Source: UBA10449 sp005883585 (lineage in GTDB: Bacteria; Chloroflexota; Dormibacteria; Dormibacterales; Dormibacteraceae). From it: a stretch of 52,799 nucleotides of DNA. The stretch covers positions 1-52,799 of the forward strand of contig VBFD01000112.1 in NCBI GenBank assembly GCA_005883585.1, given 5' to 3'. A program made the translations under genes and the position numbers. The notes beneath the pieces were generated by a model. It ran no database searches, was not told the DNA's origin, and worked only from the letters and a program-made list of their open reading frames with translations. This document shows positions 8,100-18,465 of this stretch, in pieces. Each line of letters begins with the position of its first letter. Positions within the stretch are counted from its first letter, which is position 1.

Positions 8100-8966
8100 A
8101 TGACCGGCGACTCGTACAAAGCTGGGATTGACATCGCCGCAAGCCTCGAGGCCCTCGATGGGCCCAACGTCAATCCTGTTTGTCGGACTCGCCTGTACGT
8201 GCACGGCCACCGCACCGAGCGCTCGCTGGTGCTGCTGCACGGGTTTACGAACTGCCCCCAGCAGTTCGATGCGCTGGGCAAGAGCTTTTATGACCTCGGA
8301 TGGAACGTCCTCATCCCGCGTTATCCGCGCCATGGGTACTCGGATCGATTGACCAGCTCCATTGCGGAGCTGCGCTCCGAGATGCTGATCGCGGTCGCCA
8401 ACCGCTCCGCCGAGGCGGGGGCCGGCCTGGGCGAGAGGCTGACCGTCGCGGGACTTTCGCTGGGCGGAATCCTGACCGGGTACCTGGCGCAGACCCGGGA
8501 GGGCATAGACCGCGCGGTGCTGATCGCGCCGATGTTTGGGTTGAGGCCGATACCCGGGTGGGGGCTGGCCGGCATCACGCTGCTCGCGCAGACGCTGCCC
8601 AACTTCTACATCTGGTGGAACAGCAAGCTCAAAGACCAGATCGGTCCCGCGCACGGATATCCGCGTTTCTCGACGAAGGCTTACGCCGCGCTTTTCAAGG
8701 CCGGCTCTGCCGTGAGGAAGGCGGCTCGGAAGAGCGCGCCGAGGGCGCGCCGGATCGAGGTCATCACCAATGCAGCCGAGCCGCGTTTGGACAATCGATT
8801 CACGTATCAGCTGGTCGATGCATGGCAACGGCACGGTGCCAATGTGCACACCTACGAGTTCCCGGAGTCGGATCATCTCCCGCACGACCTGATCGATCCG
8901 TCGAACCCGGATCAGAACACCGAGCTCGTCTACCCAGTCGTAACCAAGACGATCCTCGGGGCTTAA
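8100..8966 (+). CDS. Alpha/beta hydrolase (esterase/lipase-like)
   Basis: 288 residues. The alpha/beta-hydrolase core is visible: oxyanion region LVLLHGFTNCP (about 45-55), nucleophile elbow GLSLGG (Ser near 123), and a late His in FPESDHLPHDL (near 262). A cap-like helical insert follows the nucleophile. The ATG at 8100 follows TAGTAT (about 8083-8088), a plausible -10 box. Substrate cannot be inferred; carboxylesterase or monoacylglycerol lipase activity is likely. Its 3' end overlaps the converging GNAT gene by four bases. Confidence 0.75.
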   Translation: MTGDSYKAGIDIAASLEALDGPNVNPVCRTRLYVHGHRTERSLVLLHGFTNCPQQFDALGKSFYDLGWNVLIPRYPRHGYSDRLTSSIAELRSEMLIAVANRSAEAGAGLGERLTVAGLSLGGILTGYLAQTREGIDRAVLIAPMFGLRPIPGWGLAGITLLAQTLPNFYIWWNSKLKDQIGPAHGYPRFSTKAYAALFKAGSAVRKAARKSAPRARRIEVITNAAEPRLDNRFTYQLVDAWQRHGANVHTYEFPESDHLPHDLIDPSNPDQNTELVYPVVTKTILGA

Positions 8967-9382
8967 AGGGTCCTGGACATCTCGTATTCGAGGCGATCGT
9001 CGCCCGGCCGCACGAGCTGAGTCGCCCCCGTCCGAGTGAACCCATGGCGGTCATAGAGCTTCTGCGCATGAGCATTGTCCTCGACGACCCATAGCAGAAG
9101 CTCGTCATAGCCGGCCGCACGCGCCGTTTCGACCGTGGCAAGCAGCAGAGCATCCCCGACGCCCTTGCCCCGCGCCCGCGGATGCACCCAGAAGGAAGTC
9201 ACTGACCCTGCACGGCCGGAGCCGGTGTCGCCCACAGACGCCATTCCGATGGCCTGGCCGTCCGACTCGGCGACGAAGCGTGTGCGCGTCACGACGGCAT
9301 TACGCCACTCGTCCTCCGTGCGGCCCTGCTCATGCTCCCATGTGGACCCAAATGCGTGGGGAGATTCCTTCAAAGCAGCCAA
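8963..9382 (-). CDS. GNAT family N-acetyltransferase
   Basis: 139 residues from the nearest usable start, TTG 9382. The acetyl-CoA binding motif is clear: VTSFWVHPRARGKGVGDALL (motif A, R/Q-x-x-G-x-G/A type), followed by WVVEDNAHAQKLYDRHGF (motif B). Homology extends upstream of this start: the same frame to about 9436 reads TEIRHLGPDEWQIFRDVRLA, exactly the family's first strand and helix, with no ATG, GTG or TTG there. The true start probably lies at or near the DUF2752 stop codon (9432-9434). Acetyl acceptor unknown. Confidence 0.75.
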   Translation of the reverse strand: MAALKESPHAFGSTWEHEQGRTEDEWRNAVVTRTRFVAESDGQAIGMASVGDTGSGRAGSVTSFWVHPRARGKGVGDALLLATVETARAAGYDELLLWVVEDNAHAQKLYDRHGFTRTGATQLVRPGDDRLEYEMSRTL

Positions 9383-9431
9383 CCGTACGTCGCGGAAGAT
9401 TTGCCACTCGTCCGGCCCCAGATGCCGGATT

Positions 9432-9860
9432 TCAGTTTCCGAGGACGAAGACCTTCAGCGTCCAGCTGATCAGCACAGCGCTCACCGCGCCGATGGCGAG
9501 CAGCCGCCATTGCCGCGAGGTGAGGCGCGGCGACCAGGTGCGCCCCATGACGAGACCGGCCCCGAGTCCGCCCACTCCCAGCAAAGTGCCGGCGAAGAGG
9601 GCAGGTCCGAGCGGGTACAGCCGGACGGCATCGGTGATGTCCCCCTCCCACATGTAGGCGAAGGAGCGGGTGCCGCCGCAGAAGGGGCAGGGATGCCCGG
9701 TCAGGTAGTAGAAAGGACATGGCGGCAGCGCGAGGTGCGCCGTGCGCATCGCCCAGAAGACGCGCGTGTAAACAAGCCACAAAACCAGAGCGCCGAACAG
9801 GCCGAGGTCCCGGAGCCGTTGATCGGGTAGCGCCTTGGTGAGCGCGATTGGGAAGCTCAT
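9432..9860 (-). CDS. DUF2752 membrane protein
   Basis: 142 residues with three or four hydrophobic segments and the DUF2752 signature CPFYYLTGHPCPFCGGTRSF at about 48-67. The paired Cys motifs suggest metal binding or a disulphide, but the family has no established function. ATG 9860 overlaps the sucD stop by four bases (ATGA), so it is translated with succinyl-CoA synthetase. Confidence 0.8.
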   Translation of the reverse strand: MSFPIALTKALPDQRLRDLGLFGALVLWLVYTRVFWAMRTAHLALPPCPFYYLTGHPCPFCGGTRSFAYMWEGDITDAVRLYPLGPALFAGTLLGVGGLGAGLVMGRTWSPRLTSRQWRLLAIGAVSAVLISWTLKVFVLGN

Positions 9861-10719
9861 GCCGAACGCAGCAGGCCGACGATGTCGTCGGTGGTTTCCG
9901 CCACCGCGACGCCCGCCGCCTTGAACGCCTCCTCCTTGCTCTTGGCGGTGCCGCGATTGCCGGAGATGATCGCGCCGGCGTGCCCCATCCGTTTTCCCTC
10001 TGGAGCGGTGCGCCCCGAGATGAAGGCAACAGCCTTCAACCGGCTGCCCTTGCCGAGCATCTCCGCCGCCCGCTCCTCATCGCTGCCACCGATCTCGCCG
10101 ATGACAACGAGGTGAGTCGTCTGCGAGTCGCGCTCGAACATCTCGACGACGTCGCGGAACGTCAGTCCGAGAACTGGGTCGCCGCCGATGCCGACGATGG
10201 TGGATTGGCCCATGCCTGCGGCCGTGAGCGCCGAACCCACCTCGTACGTCAGGGTTCCGCTGCGAGACACCAGCCCAACATGGCCGGGGCTCGTGATTCG
10301 CTGCGGGATGATGCCGATCTTCGCCACCCCCGGCGTGATCAGGCCGGGACAGTTGGCGCCGAGCAACCGGGCCTTGGGGTAGCCGCGTAGGAAATCCTTG
10401 ACCCGGATCATGTCCTGGATCGGGATCCCTTCCGTGATGCAGACGATGAGCTCGATCCCGTTGGCGGCGGCCTCCATGATGGCGTCCGGCGCAAATGGCG
10501 GCGGCACGAAGATGCCTGTGGCGTTGGCATCGGTGGCCCGAACCGCCTCCGCGACGGTGTTGAACACCGGCACGCCAACATGCGTGGTTCCACCCTTGCC
10601 CGGGCTCGTGCCGGCAACGACCTTGGTTCCCATCTCCAGCATCTGCTCGGTGTGGAACGTGCCCTCACGGCCCGTGATGCCCTGGACGATGACGCGCGTG
10701 CCGGCGTCGATGAGAATGC

Positions 10720-10723
<4 letters not shown>
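9857..10723 (-). CDS. sucD: Succinyl-CoA synthetase alpha subunit (ADP/GDP-forming)
   Basis: 288 residues. Interconverts succinyl-CoA and succinate with phosphorylation of ADP or GDP; cytoplasmic alpha/beta complex of the TCA cycle. The CoA-binding Rossmann domain starts IDAGTRVIVQGITGREGTFH, with PFAPDAIMEAA and the GANCPGLITPG loop. The phosphorylated His is in GRTAPEGKRMGHAGAIIS (GHAGA motif). ATG 10723 overlaps the sucC stop by four bases; an upstream ORF extension to 10774 lies inside sucC and is not used. Confidence 0.95.
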
Positions 10724-11862
<1,139 letters not shown>

Positions 11863-11926
11863 ATGAGCCAGGTAATCATCCCGTAACCAGCCATCATTGG
11901 TCGCAGTTGAGGATGTCGAGATCGAA

Positions 11927-13144
11927 GTGAAGACCAAAGCGCTCCTTGCGCTGCCTGTGGTTGTCGCCCTCGCCGCGTGCGGACCAACAGCATCGCTGCC
12001 GCCAGGGTCGCCGGTGGCTGGAACGACCCCACAAGCCAGCGCTGCGACACCGCCTCCAACGCAAGCAACACAGACCGCGCCTGTCGGAAGGGCCGCGGCC
12101 AGCCCCGCGGTGGCAAGCCCGTCGCCGAGCCCGGCCGCGCCGACGCGCCCCGTGGGCGCAACGTACGGCGTCCTGGTCGATGTCCTGACCTCCCCCACGC
12201 ACTACTACGCGAACGAGGTCGGGATCGATGGCCGGGTGTGGGCCTCGATGGTGCTCGACAAACGCACCCCGATCTCGAGCCTCTCCGGTCATCCCATCGA
12301 CCTCCCTCACGTGAGCACGAGCCTGACCGCCCTTTATGTGCTCAACGGCGACTCGGCGGTGGTGTCTCTGCGGGTGCCCGACGGAAAGCAGACTCTGGCC
12401 TCGCATCTCCAGGTCGGGCCGAACATGGAAGCCGCGTTCTCGGTCAGTCCGGATGACGCGCGCATCGCCGTGTCGGTGCTCGACTTCGGTCGGTCACCCG
12501 TGCACGTCACGCTCTACACCGAATCCATCAACGGCAGCAACCACCAGGTGATCTTCGAGTCCGACTCGAATTACGTCTGGCCGGTGGCGTGGCATTCCGG
12601 GCTCCTCGTGCTCGCGCATGCGTATGGACCGTTCGAGGAGGACGTCGCGAAAGCCGCACCAGGTCTCGACAACCCGTATTCGGCGGTCAGCTACCACATC
12701 GTCGATCCGGTGACCGCCTCTCGAGTGGTGCTGATGGGCTCGTGCACGGTCAGCGGACCCCTGAGCCCAGCCGGCAGCGGCTGCATCCAGGGCGGGACCA
12801 TCGACTGGGCCGGGAACACCGCACCCTGGAGCACGACTGATTGGGGGACGGTGAGCTCAGCCGCCGCGGTCTCGCCGGACGGTCGATGGGTCGCCGCGGC
12901 GCCGCCGACCAACCCAAAGGTGATGGCGATCTATGCCACCAGCGGCAACGTCTACACCTACCTCGACGGTCCGGGCCTGCGCGACTGGGCGGGCTGGTTG
13001 GACGACCAGACCATCCTGACCGGCAGCTACACGGATCCGAACTGGACGCCGCAGGTCGCGAACGTGATACGGGGTGGCATCGTCAACGACGTCGTTGGCC
13101 CCCACGGCTTCTACGCCGCGCGCCTTCCGACCGACATCGTCTGA
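11927..13144 (+). CDS. Secreted lipoprotein with WD40/propeller-like domain
   Basis: 405 residues from GTG 11927. The first 20 residues form a lipoprotein signal: KTK, a hydrophobic run, then the lipobox ALAAC with Cys near residue 19. A low-complexity Ala/Pro/Ser/Thr linker (about 20-75) leads to a folded domain with repeated blades such as FSVSPDDARIAVSVLD and AAVSPDGRWVAAAPP, typical of beta-propellers. It should sit on the outer face of the membrane. Substrate unknown. It diverges from sucC. Confidence 0.7.
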   Translation: MKTKALLALPVVVALAACGPTASLPPGSPVAGTTPQASAATPPPTQATQTAPVGRAAASPAVASPSPSPAAPTRPVGATYGVLVDVLTSPTHYYANEVGIDGRVWASMVLDKRTPISSLSGHPIDLPHVSTSLTALYVLNGDSAVVSLRVPDGKQTLASHLQVGPNMEAAFSVSPDDARIAVSVLDFGRSPVHVTLYTESINGSNHQVIFESDSNYVWPVAWHSGLLVLAHAYGPFEEDVAKAAPGLDNPYSAVSYHIVDPVTASRVVLMGSCTVSGPLSPAGSGCIQGGTIDWAGNTAPWSTTDWGTVSSAAAVSPDGRWVAAAPPTNPKVMAIYATSGNVYTYLDGPGLRDWAGWLDDQTILTGSYTDPNWTPQVANVIRGGIVNDVVGPHGFYAARLPTDIV

Positions 13145-13162
13145 CGCCGCCCGACAGGGACC

Positions 13163-13660
13163 TCAGAAAGCCAGACGCCAATCGTTGCACTGCATCCAGT
13201 GACCCTTGGGGTACTCGAAACGCACCTCGCCCAGCAGGGTGAAGCCAACTCTCCGGCAGATGCCGTTGGACGGCCCGTTTTCGACGGAGGGAAACGCATG
13301 CACCGCGGCGCGCCGCTTCGTCGCCCTCGCGAGCTCGACCGCCTGTGCGATCGCGGCCGAGGCGATCCCGCGTCCCTGGAACTCGGGCAGCACTCCCCAT
13401 CCCATCTCGTAGACCTCTTCGCCGTTCCATTCGCGGTCCCAGAAGTTGACCCCGCCGACCTGAACACCTTCGGGTTCCAGCATCGCCTTGAAGATGTACG
13501 AAGAGTAGGAATCGGCGGCGGCTGCATATCGCATGTGGCGCCGCTCCAGCTGCTCAAGGGTTTCAGGGCCGCCTAAATGCTCGGTCATCTCCGGCGCGTT
13601 CAGCCGGACGAGAAGCGCGAAGTCGTCCTCGGTCCACGGCACGAGCCGAACGTTGGTCAC
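13163..13660 (-). CDS. GNAT family N-acetyltransferase (RimJ/RimL-like)
   Basis: 165 residues. Starts VTNVRLVPWTEDDFALLVRL, followed by the acetyl-CoA site GWGVLPEFQGRGIASAAI and the C-terminal RRVGFTLLGEVRFEYPKG. Similar proteins acetylate amino groups of proteins, antibiotics or small molecules; the substrate is unknown. I chose GTG 13660, which overlaps the carboxylase stop by four bases (GTGA); ATG 13681 is also open. It is the last gene of the methylmalonyl-CoA operon. Confidence 0.75.
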   Translation of the reverse strand: MTNVRLVPWTEDDFALLVRLNAPEMTEHLGGPETLEQLERRHMRYAAAADSYSSYIFKAMLEPEGVQVGGVNFWDREWNGEEVYEMGWGVLPEFQGRGIASAAIAQAVELARATKRRAAVHAFPSVENGPSNGICRRVGFTLLGEVRFEYPKGHWMQCNDWRLAF

Positions 13661-15222
13661 AAAGGGATGTTGCCGTGCCATCGTGGGTTGCGGCGGCGCT
13701 CTTTCCGCAACGCGATCCTCAACGCGCGGATCAGCTCGCCCCGCGTTCGGCCGGGCTCGATGACGTCGTCGATATAGCCACGCTCGGCCGCGATGTACGG
13801 GTTCGCGAACTTTTCCGTGTACTCGGTGACCAGCTCCCGCCGGCGCGTCGCCGGGTCGGCCGCCGCTTCCAGCTCGCGGTGGAACACGATATTGACTGCG
13901 CCTTCCGGACCCATGACGGCGATCTCCGCAGTCGGCCATGCGACGTTGAAATCGGCCCGGATGTGCTTCGAGCACATGACGCAGTAAGCGCCGCCGTATG
14001 CCTTGCGCGTGATCACCGTCAGCTTGGGCACAGTCGCCTCGCTGAACGCATAAAGGAGCTTGGCGCCGTGACGGATGATGCCCCCGTACTCCTGTGCAGT
14101 GCCCGGTAGGAATCCCGGAACGTCGACGAACGTGATGAGCGGGATGTTGAATCCATCGCAGAAGCGAACGAAGCGCGCCGCCTTCACCGACGCGTTGATG
14201 TCGAGCGCACCCGCCATCACCTTCGGCTGGTTCGCGACCACCCCGACCGGATGCCCGTCGAGATGCGCGAAGCCGACCACGATGTTCATGCCGAAGAACG
14301 GCTGCACCTCGAAGAAGTTGCCGTGGTCGACGACCATCCCGATGACGTCCTTGATGTCGTAAGGCTCTTTCGGGTTATCCGGAATCACAGTCGCCAGTCC
14401 AGGCGCCTCGCGCTCCGGATCGTCGGTGGCGGAAGCGGTGGGCGGCTGCTGGTCGCAGCTCTGCGGGATGTAGCTGAACAGCCGGCGCACCTGAGTGAAG
14501 CACTCGTCCTCCGACTCCGCCAGAAAATGGGCGACGCCCGACTTGACGTTGTGCACCTCGGCGCCGCCGAGTGAGTCGAACGTGACCTCTTCGCCGGTCG
14601 TGACTCGGATCACCTCGGGCCCGGTGATGAACATGTAGCCGATCTCATGAACCATGAAAGTGAAGTCGGTCATGGCCGGCGAGTACACGGCGCCGCCGGT
14701 GCAAGGTCCCAGGATGAGGCTGAGCTGGGGAATTACCCCGCTCGATTCGACGTTGCGCCAGAAGATCTCCGCGTAGCCCGCCAGCGACACCACACCTTCC
14801 TGGATGCGCGCGCCGCCAGAGTCGTTGATGCCGATGATCGGGATCCGGTTCCGGAGAGCCAGGTCCATCACCTTGATGACCTTCTCCGCGAACACCTCGC
14901 CGAGCGAGCCTCCGAACACCGAGGCGTCATGGCTGAAGAGCATCACGTCGCGGCCGTCGATCTTTCCCATCCCGGTCACCACCCCGTCACCCGGAACCCG
15001 CTTCGACTCGAGGCCGAAACCGTGCGCGCGGTGCGTCGCAAAGATGTCGATCTCCTCGAACGAGTTGCGGTCGACCAGACGCGAGATGCGCTCACGCGCC
15101 GTGAGCTTGTGCTTGGCGTGCTGCCGGTTGAATGCCTCGGCGTCGCCGTGCCCGGCCTCGTACTTGCGCTGTCGCAGCTGGTTGAGCGGGTCGACCTTGT
15201 GGCTCTTCGGAGTTGGTGGCAT
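13657..15222 (-). CDS. Acyl-CoA carboxylase carboxyltransferase (beta) subunit, likely propionyl-CoA
   Basis: 521 residues. Transfers CO2 from carboxybiotin to an acyl-CoA. The two crotonase-like halves are complete: ALRNRIPIIGINDSGGARIQ and ILGPCTGGAVYSPAMTDF in the first, ITFVDVPGFLPGTAQEYGG and RKAYGGAYCVMCSKHIRADF in the second. With methylmalonyl-CoA epimerase and mutase in the same operon, propionyl-CoA is the likely substrate (PccB). No biotin carboxylase/BCCP subunit is in the window, so the alpha subunit must be encoded elsewhere. ATG 15222 shares one base with the preceding stop. Confidence 0.9.
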   Translation of the reverse strand: MPPTPKSHKVDPLNQLRQRKYEAGHGDAEAFNRQHAKHKLTARERISRLVDRNSFEEIDIFATHRAHGFGLESKRVPGDGVVTGMGKIDGRDVMLFSHDASVFGGSLGEVFAEKVIKVMDLALRNRIPIIGINDSGGARIQEGVVSLAGYAEIFWRNVESSGVIPQLSLILGPCTGGAVYSPAMTDFTFMVHEIGYMFITGPEVIRVTTGEEVTFDSLGGAEVHNVKSGVAHFLAESEDECFTQVRRLFSYIPQSCDQQPPTASATDDPEREAPGLATVIPDNPKEPYDIKDVIGMVVDHGNFFEVQPFFGMNIVVGFAHLDGHPVGVVANQPKVMAGALDINASVKAARFVRFCDGFNIPLITFVDVPGFLPGTAQEYGGIIRHGAKLLYAFSEATVPKLTVITRKAYGGAYCVMCSKHIRADFNVAWPTAEIAVMGPEGAVNIVFHRELEAAADPATRRRELVTEYTEKFANPYIAAERGYIDDVIEPGRTRGELIRALRIALRKERRRNPRWHGNIPL

Positions 15223-15641
15223 CAACCGCGCTCCATGAACATCCACCGGTGGCCTTCGAGGTCTTCGACGCGGTAGCGCTTGGCGCTTTCGTCGAGGTCG
15301 ATCTCGGAGAGGATTCGGGCGCCGGCCTTTCGCGCTTGCTCGAAGTGCGCCGGCACGTCGGGCACGTACACCAGCACTCCGTCGACGATGTACGGCAGCG
15401 ACGACCACTTCTGAGCTTGCTCGCATCCTTCTCGATGCTTCTTGGGACCTTCGTAGTCGGGACTCGGCGTGGCCAGCATGATGAGCCCGTCCCCCGCCTC
15501 CATCTCGCCGTGGCTGAGCCGGCCTTCGGGCGTGACCATCCGCATTCGCTCCTTGAAGCCGAAGGCGGCGGACAGCCAGTCCATGGCCTTGGGTCCGTCT
15601 TCGTAAGCGATCATCGGAATCACGGCAGGGTAGTCCGGCAT
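15222..15641 (-). CDS. VOC superfamily protein (glyoxalase-like)
   Basis: 139 residues. Starts MPDYPAVIPMIAYEDGPKAM preceded by AGGAGGAG, the best ribosome site in the operon. Two VOC half-domains: the first has FGFKERMRMVTPEGRLSHGEM, the second VYVPDVPAHFEQARKAGARI and ends YRVEDLEGHRWMFMER. This resembles PhnB/bleomycin-resistance-like dimers more than the true methylmalonyl-CoA epimerase at 17217. Its role in the operon is unclear. A 25-codon upstream extension overlaps the mutase and is not used. Confidence 0.75.
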   Translation of the reverse strand: MPDYPAVIPMIAYEDGPKAMDWLSAAFGFKERMRMVTPEGRLSHGEMEAGDGLIMLATPSPDYEGPKKHREGCEQAQKWSSLPYIVDGVLVYVPDVPAHFEQARKAGARILSEIDLDESAKRYRVEDLEGHRWMFMERG

Positions 15642-15651
15642 TTGCTCCTCC

Positions 15652-17220
15652 TCAGGCCACTTCGGGCGCCTTGTATTCGCCCCACACTTTGCGCAGCACG
15701 GCGCAGCATTCGCCAATGGTGACGTAGCCGGCGAGCGCGGCCTTGAGCGGCGGCATCATGTTGTCCGTGCCGCGCGCCGCGCGCTCGATGCCGGCGAGAA
15801 AGTCCTCGACAGCGGCGTGGTCGCGCCGCGCACGAAGCACTCTCAACGCGCGCGACTGGGCCGCCTGGTGTCGCGGCCCGACCTTGGTGATCTCGACTTT
15901 GTCCTCTGCGTCGCCGGCGAAGCGGTTGACGCCGACGACTACGCGCTCTCCCGCCTCGACCCGGGTCTGGAAGCGATACGCGCTGTCCGCGATCCGGCGC
16001 TGCGTCCACCCTGTCTCGATGCACTCGACGGCGCCGCCGAGCTCGTCGATCTCGGCCATCATTGCCTGCGCCTCCTCCTCGACCTGGTCGGTGAGGCTTT
16101 CGACGTAGTACGAGCCTCCGAGAGGATCGGCGACCTGCGGCACGGCCGTCTCGTGGCCGATCACCTGCTGGGTCCGCAGCGCAAGCTCCGCTGCGCTCTC
16201 GGAGGGCAGCCCGAGGGCTTCGTCATAGGCATTGGTGTGCAGCGACTGCGTGCCTCCGAGAACGGCGCTCATCGCCTCCAACGCCGTGCGCACGACGTTG
16301 TTGAGTGGCTGCTGCGCCGTGAGGGTCACGCCGCCGGTCTGCGTGTGGAACCGAAGCGCCTGCGACCTCTCGTCTCTGGCGCCGAATCGGTCGCGCATGA
16401 TGCGGGCCCACATTCGGCGCGCTGCGCGGAACTTTGCGACCTCTTCAAAAAAGTCCATATGGGCCGCGAAGAAGAACGAGAGGCGCGGCGCAAACTCGTC
16501 GACCGTGAGGCCGGCCGCGAGCGCCGCATCAACGTAAGCAATGGCGTGGCTCAGCGTGAGCGCGACTTCCTCGGCAGCGGTCGAGCCCGCCTCCCGAATG
16601 TGATAGCCCGAGATGGAGATCGTGTTCCAGTTCGGCAGCTCCGTCTGGCAGTAGGCGAACAGGTCGGTGATAAGCCGCATCGATGGCGCCGGCGGAAAGA
16701 TGTACGTCCCGCGCGCGGCGTACTCCTTGAGGATGTCGTTCTGCACGGTGCCGGTGATCTTTTCGGCCGGGACGCCTTGCTTCTCCGCAACCAGCTGATA
16801 GAGAAGGAGGAGCATCGCGGCGGTGGCATTGATGGTCATCGACGTGGACACCTTGTCCAGCGGGATGCCCTTGAACAGGAGCTCCATGTCCTCCAGCGAA
16901 TCGATGGCCACGCCCACCTTTCCGACCTCGCCGTTGGCCATGGGGTCATCCGAGTCGTAGCCGATCTGCGTGGGCAGGTCGAAGGCTACGGATAGGCCGG
17001 TCTGGCCCTGCTTGAGCAAGAACTGGTAGCGCTTGTTCGACTCGGCAGCCGTCCCGAAGCCCGCATACTGCCGCATCGTCCACAGCCGGCCGCGGTACAT
17101 GTCTTTGTGGATGCCGCGCGTGTACGGGAAGACGCCCGGAGGCGGCTCGTCGGCCCTCCGATCCTCCGCCGAGTACACCGGCTTGAGAGGCAAGCCCGAG
17201 TCGTTGCGGACTTCGGTCAT
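15652..17220 (-). CDS. Methylmalonyl-CoA mutase large (catalytic, N-terminal) subunit
   Basis: 522 residues. Radical rearrangement of (R)-methylmalonyl-CoA to succinyl-CoA, cobalamin dependent. The TIM-barrel domain is complete: YTRGIHKDMYRGRLWTMRQY, SVAFDLPTQIGYDSD, SISGYHIREAGS, RFHTQTGGVTLTAQQP and QSLHTNAYDEALGLP. It ends without the B12-binding domain, so this is the large chain of a split mutase; the small B12-binding chain is not in the window. ATG 17220 overlaps the epimerase stop by four bases. It could be an isobutyryl-CoA or ethylmalonyl-type mutase, but the context favours methylmalonyl-CoA. Confidence 0.9.
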   Translation of the reverse strand: MTEVRNDSGLPLKPVYSAEDRRADEPPPGVFPYTRGIHKDMYRGRLWTMRQYAGFGTAAESNKRYQFLLKQGQTGLSVAFDLPTQIGYDSDDPMANGEVGKVGVAIDSLEDMELLFKGIPLDKVSTSMTINATAAMLLLLYQLVAEKQGVPAEKITGTVQNDILKEYAARGTYIFPPAPSMRLITDLFAYCQTELPNWNTISISGYHIREAGSTAAEEVALTLSHAIAYVDAALAAGLTVDEFAPRLSFFFAAHMDFFEEVAKFRAARRMWARIMRDRFGARDERSQALRFHTQTGGVTLTAQQPLNNVVRTALEAMSAVLGGTQSLHTNAYDEALGLPSESAAELALRTQQVIGHETAVPQVADPLGGSYYVESLTDQVEEEAQAMMAEIDELGGAVECIETGWTQRRIADSAYRFQTRVEAGERVVVGVNRFAGDAEDKVEITKVGPRHQAAQSRALRVLRARRDHAAVEDFLAGIERAARGTDNMMPPLKAALAGYVTIGECCAVLRKVWGEYKAPEVA

Positions 17221-17615
17221 GTTTCTACGAACTCGGTCAGAACGCCGCCGAGGCTCTTGGGGTGCACGAAGGCGATCAGCGAGCCGTGCATCCCCACCCG
17301 GGGCTCGGAGTCGATGAGCTCCAGCCCAGCGTCGCGCGCATGCTCGAGCGCCTCGGCGATATTGGGAACGCCGTAGGCGACGTGGTGAAGGCCGGGTCCG
17401 CGCTTGGCGAGGAACTTGCCCACGGGCGAATCGTCTCTCGTTGCGGTCATCAGCTCGACCTCGCCGTCACCGGTGCGTAGGAACGCCGCCTCGATTCCAT
17501 CTTTCTCGTTGCGCGCGCGATGGACGAGCTCAGCGCCCAGGGCGGCGCGGTAGAGCTCGATCGACGCATCCAGGTCCGCCACCGCGATCCCGACGTGGTG
17601 GATGCCTGTGGTCAC
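17217..17615 (-). CDS. mce: Methylmalonyl-CoA epimerase
   Basis: 132 residues. Converts (S)- to (R)-methylmalonyl-CoA. VOC fold with GIHHVGIAVADLDASIELYR, where the first His is a metal ligand, KRGPGLHHVAYGV, and the C-terminal SLIAFVHPKSLGGVLTEF with the HPK(S/D) signature of the family. GTG 17615 lies one base after the stop of the dehydrogenase gene and its own stop overlaps the mutase start, so it is translationally linked to both. Confidence 0.9.
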   Translation of the reverse strand: MTTGIHHVGIAVADLDASIELYRAALGAELVHRARNEKDGIEAAFLRTGDGEVELMTATRDDSPVGKFLAKRGPGLHHVAYGVPNIAEALEHARDAGLELIDSEPRVGMHGSLIAFVHPKSLGGVLTEFVET

Positions 17616-17616
17616 G

Positions 17617-18465
17617 TCAGTACTTGTACCAGCCCTCGCCCGTTTTCCGGCCCAGCTTGCCGGCCTTCACCTTCGCCTCCAGCTGCGGCGACGGCCGGTA
17701 GCGCTCGTCGCCGGTCGCCTTGAACATGTGCAGCCGGGCGTTGTAGGTGACGTCGAGGCCGCTGAAATCGCCGAGACGGAAAGGCCCCATCGGCCAGTTC
17801 AGCCCTTTCTCGACCGCAACGTCTATGTCCTCGAAATCGGCCACGCCGGCGTCGAAGAGGCGATAGGCCTCCTGCGTGGCAGCGTGCAGGATGCGGTTGA
17901 CGATGAAGCCGTCGATCTCCTTGTTGATCAGGACCGGCGTCCGGCCCATCGCGCGCGCCATCGCCATCGCTCGCTCGGTCGTCGCACCCGATGTGAGCGG
18001 GCCGCGCACGACCTCGACCAGGTCCATCACGAGCACCGGGTAGAAGAAGTGCATATTGACGCACCGCTCGGGGCGCGACGTCGCATCGGCGATCTTGCTG
18101 ATCCCCATCGTCGATGAGTTGCTCGCCAGCACCGCGCCGACCGGCGCGAGCCGGTCGAGCTCCGCGAACGTCGCGCGTTTGACGCCGAGGTCCTCGAACA
18201 CGGCTTCGATGACAAAGTCGGCCCCCCGTGCGGCCTCGGCGAGATCGGTGGTCTGACGCACGCGCTCCAGCGCGGCAACGGCGTCCGGCTCGCTGAGCTT
18301 CCCTTTCTCCACGCGGCGCATCACATGCCCCCGATTGGAGTCAGCTGCCTTGCGGAGCTGCTCGGCGCTCGTGTCGTTGAGAATCACCTCGAGCCCGTGC
18401 AGCGCCGCCTGCTGCGCGATCTGGGCACCCATCGAGCCGGCGCCGATCACCGACAGGCGATTCAC
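17617..18465 (-). CDS. 3-hydroxyacyl-CoA (3-hydroxybutyryl-CoA) dehydrogenase
   Basis: 282 residues, the size of single-function enzymes. NAD(P)-binding Rossmann domain with VIGAGSMGAQIAQ at 5-17, ASNSSTMGISKIAD and the catalytic His segment CVNMHFFYPV; the C-terminal dimer domain has DGFIVNRIL and WPMGPFRLGDFSGLDV. It oxidises 3-hydroxyacyl-CoA to 3-oxoacyl-CoA (or the reverse). GTG 18465 overlaps the preceding stop by four bases. In this operon it links beta-oxidation to propionyl-CoA disposal. Confidence 0.9.
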   Translation of the reverse strand: MNRLSVIGAGSMGAQIAQQAALHGLEVILNDTSAEQLRKAADSNRGHVMRRVEKGKLSEPDAVAALERVRQTTDLAEAARGADFVIEAVFEDLGVKRATFAELDRLAPVGAVLASNSSTMGISKIADATSRPERCVNMHFFYPVLVMDLVEVVRGPLTSGATTERAMAMARAMGRTPVLINKEIDGFIVNRILHAATQEAYRLFDAGVADFEDIDVAVEKGLNWPMGPFRLGDFSGLDVTYNARLHMFKATGDERYRPSPQLEAKVKAGKLGRKTGEGWYKY

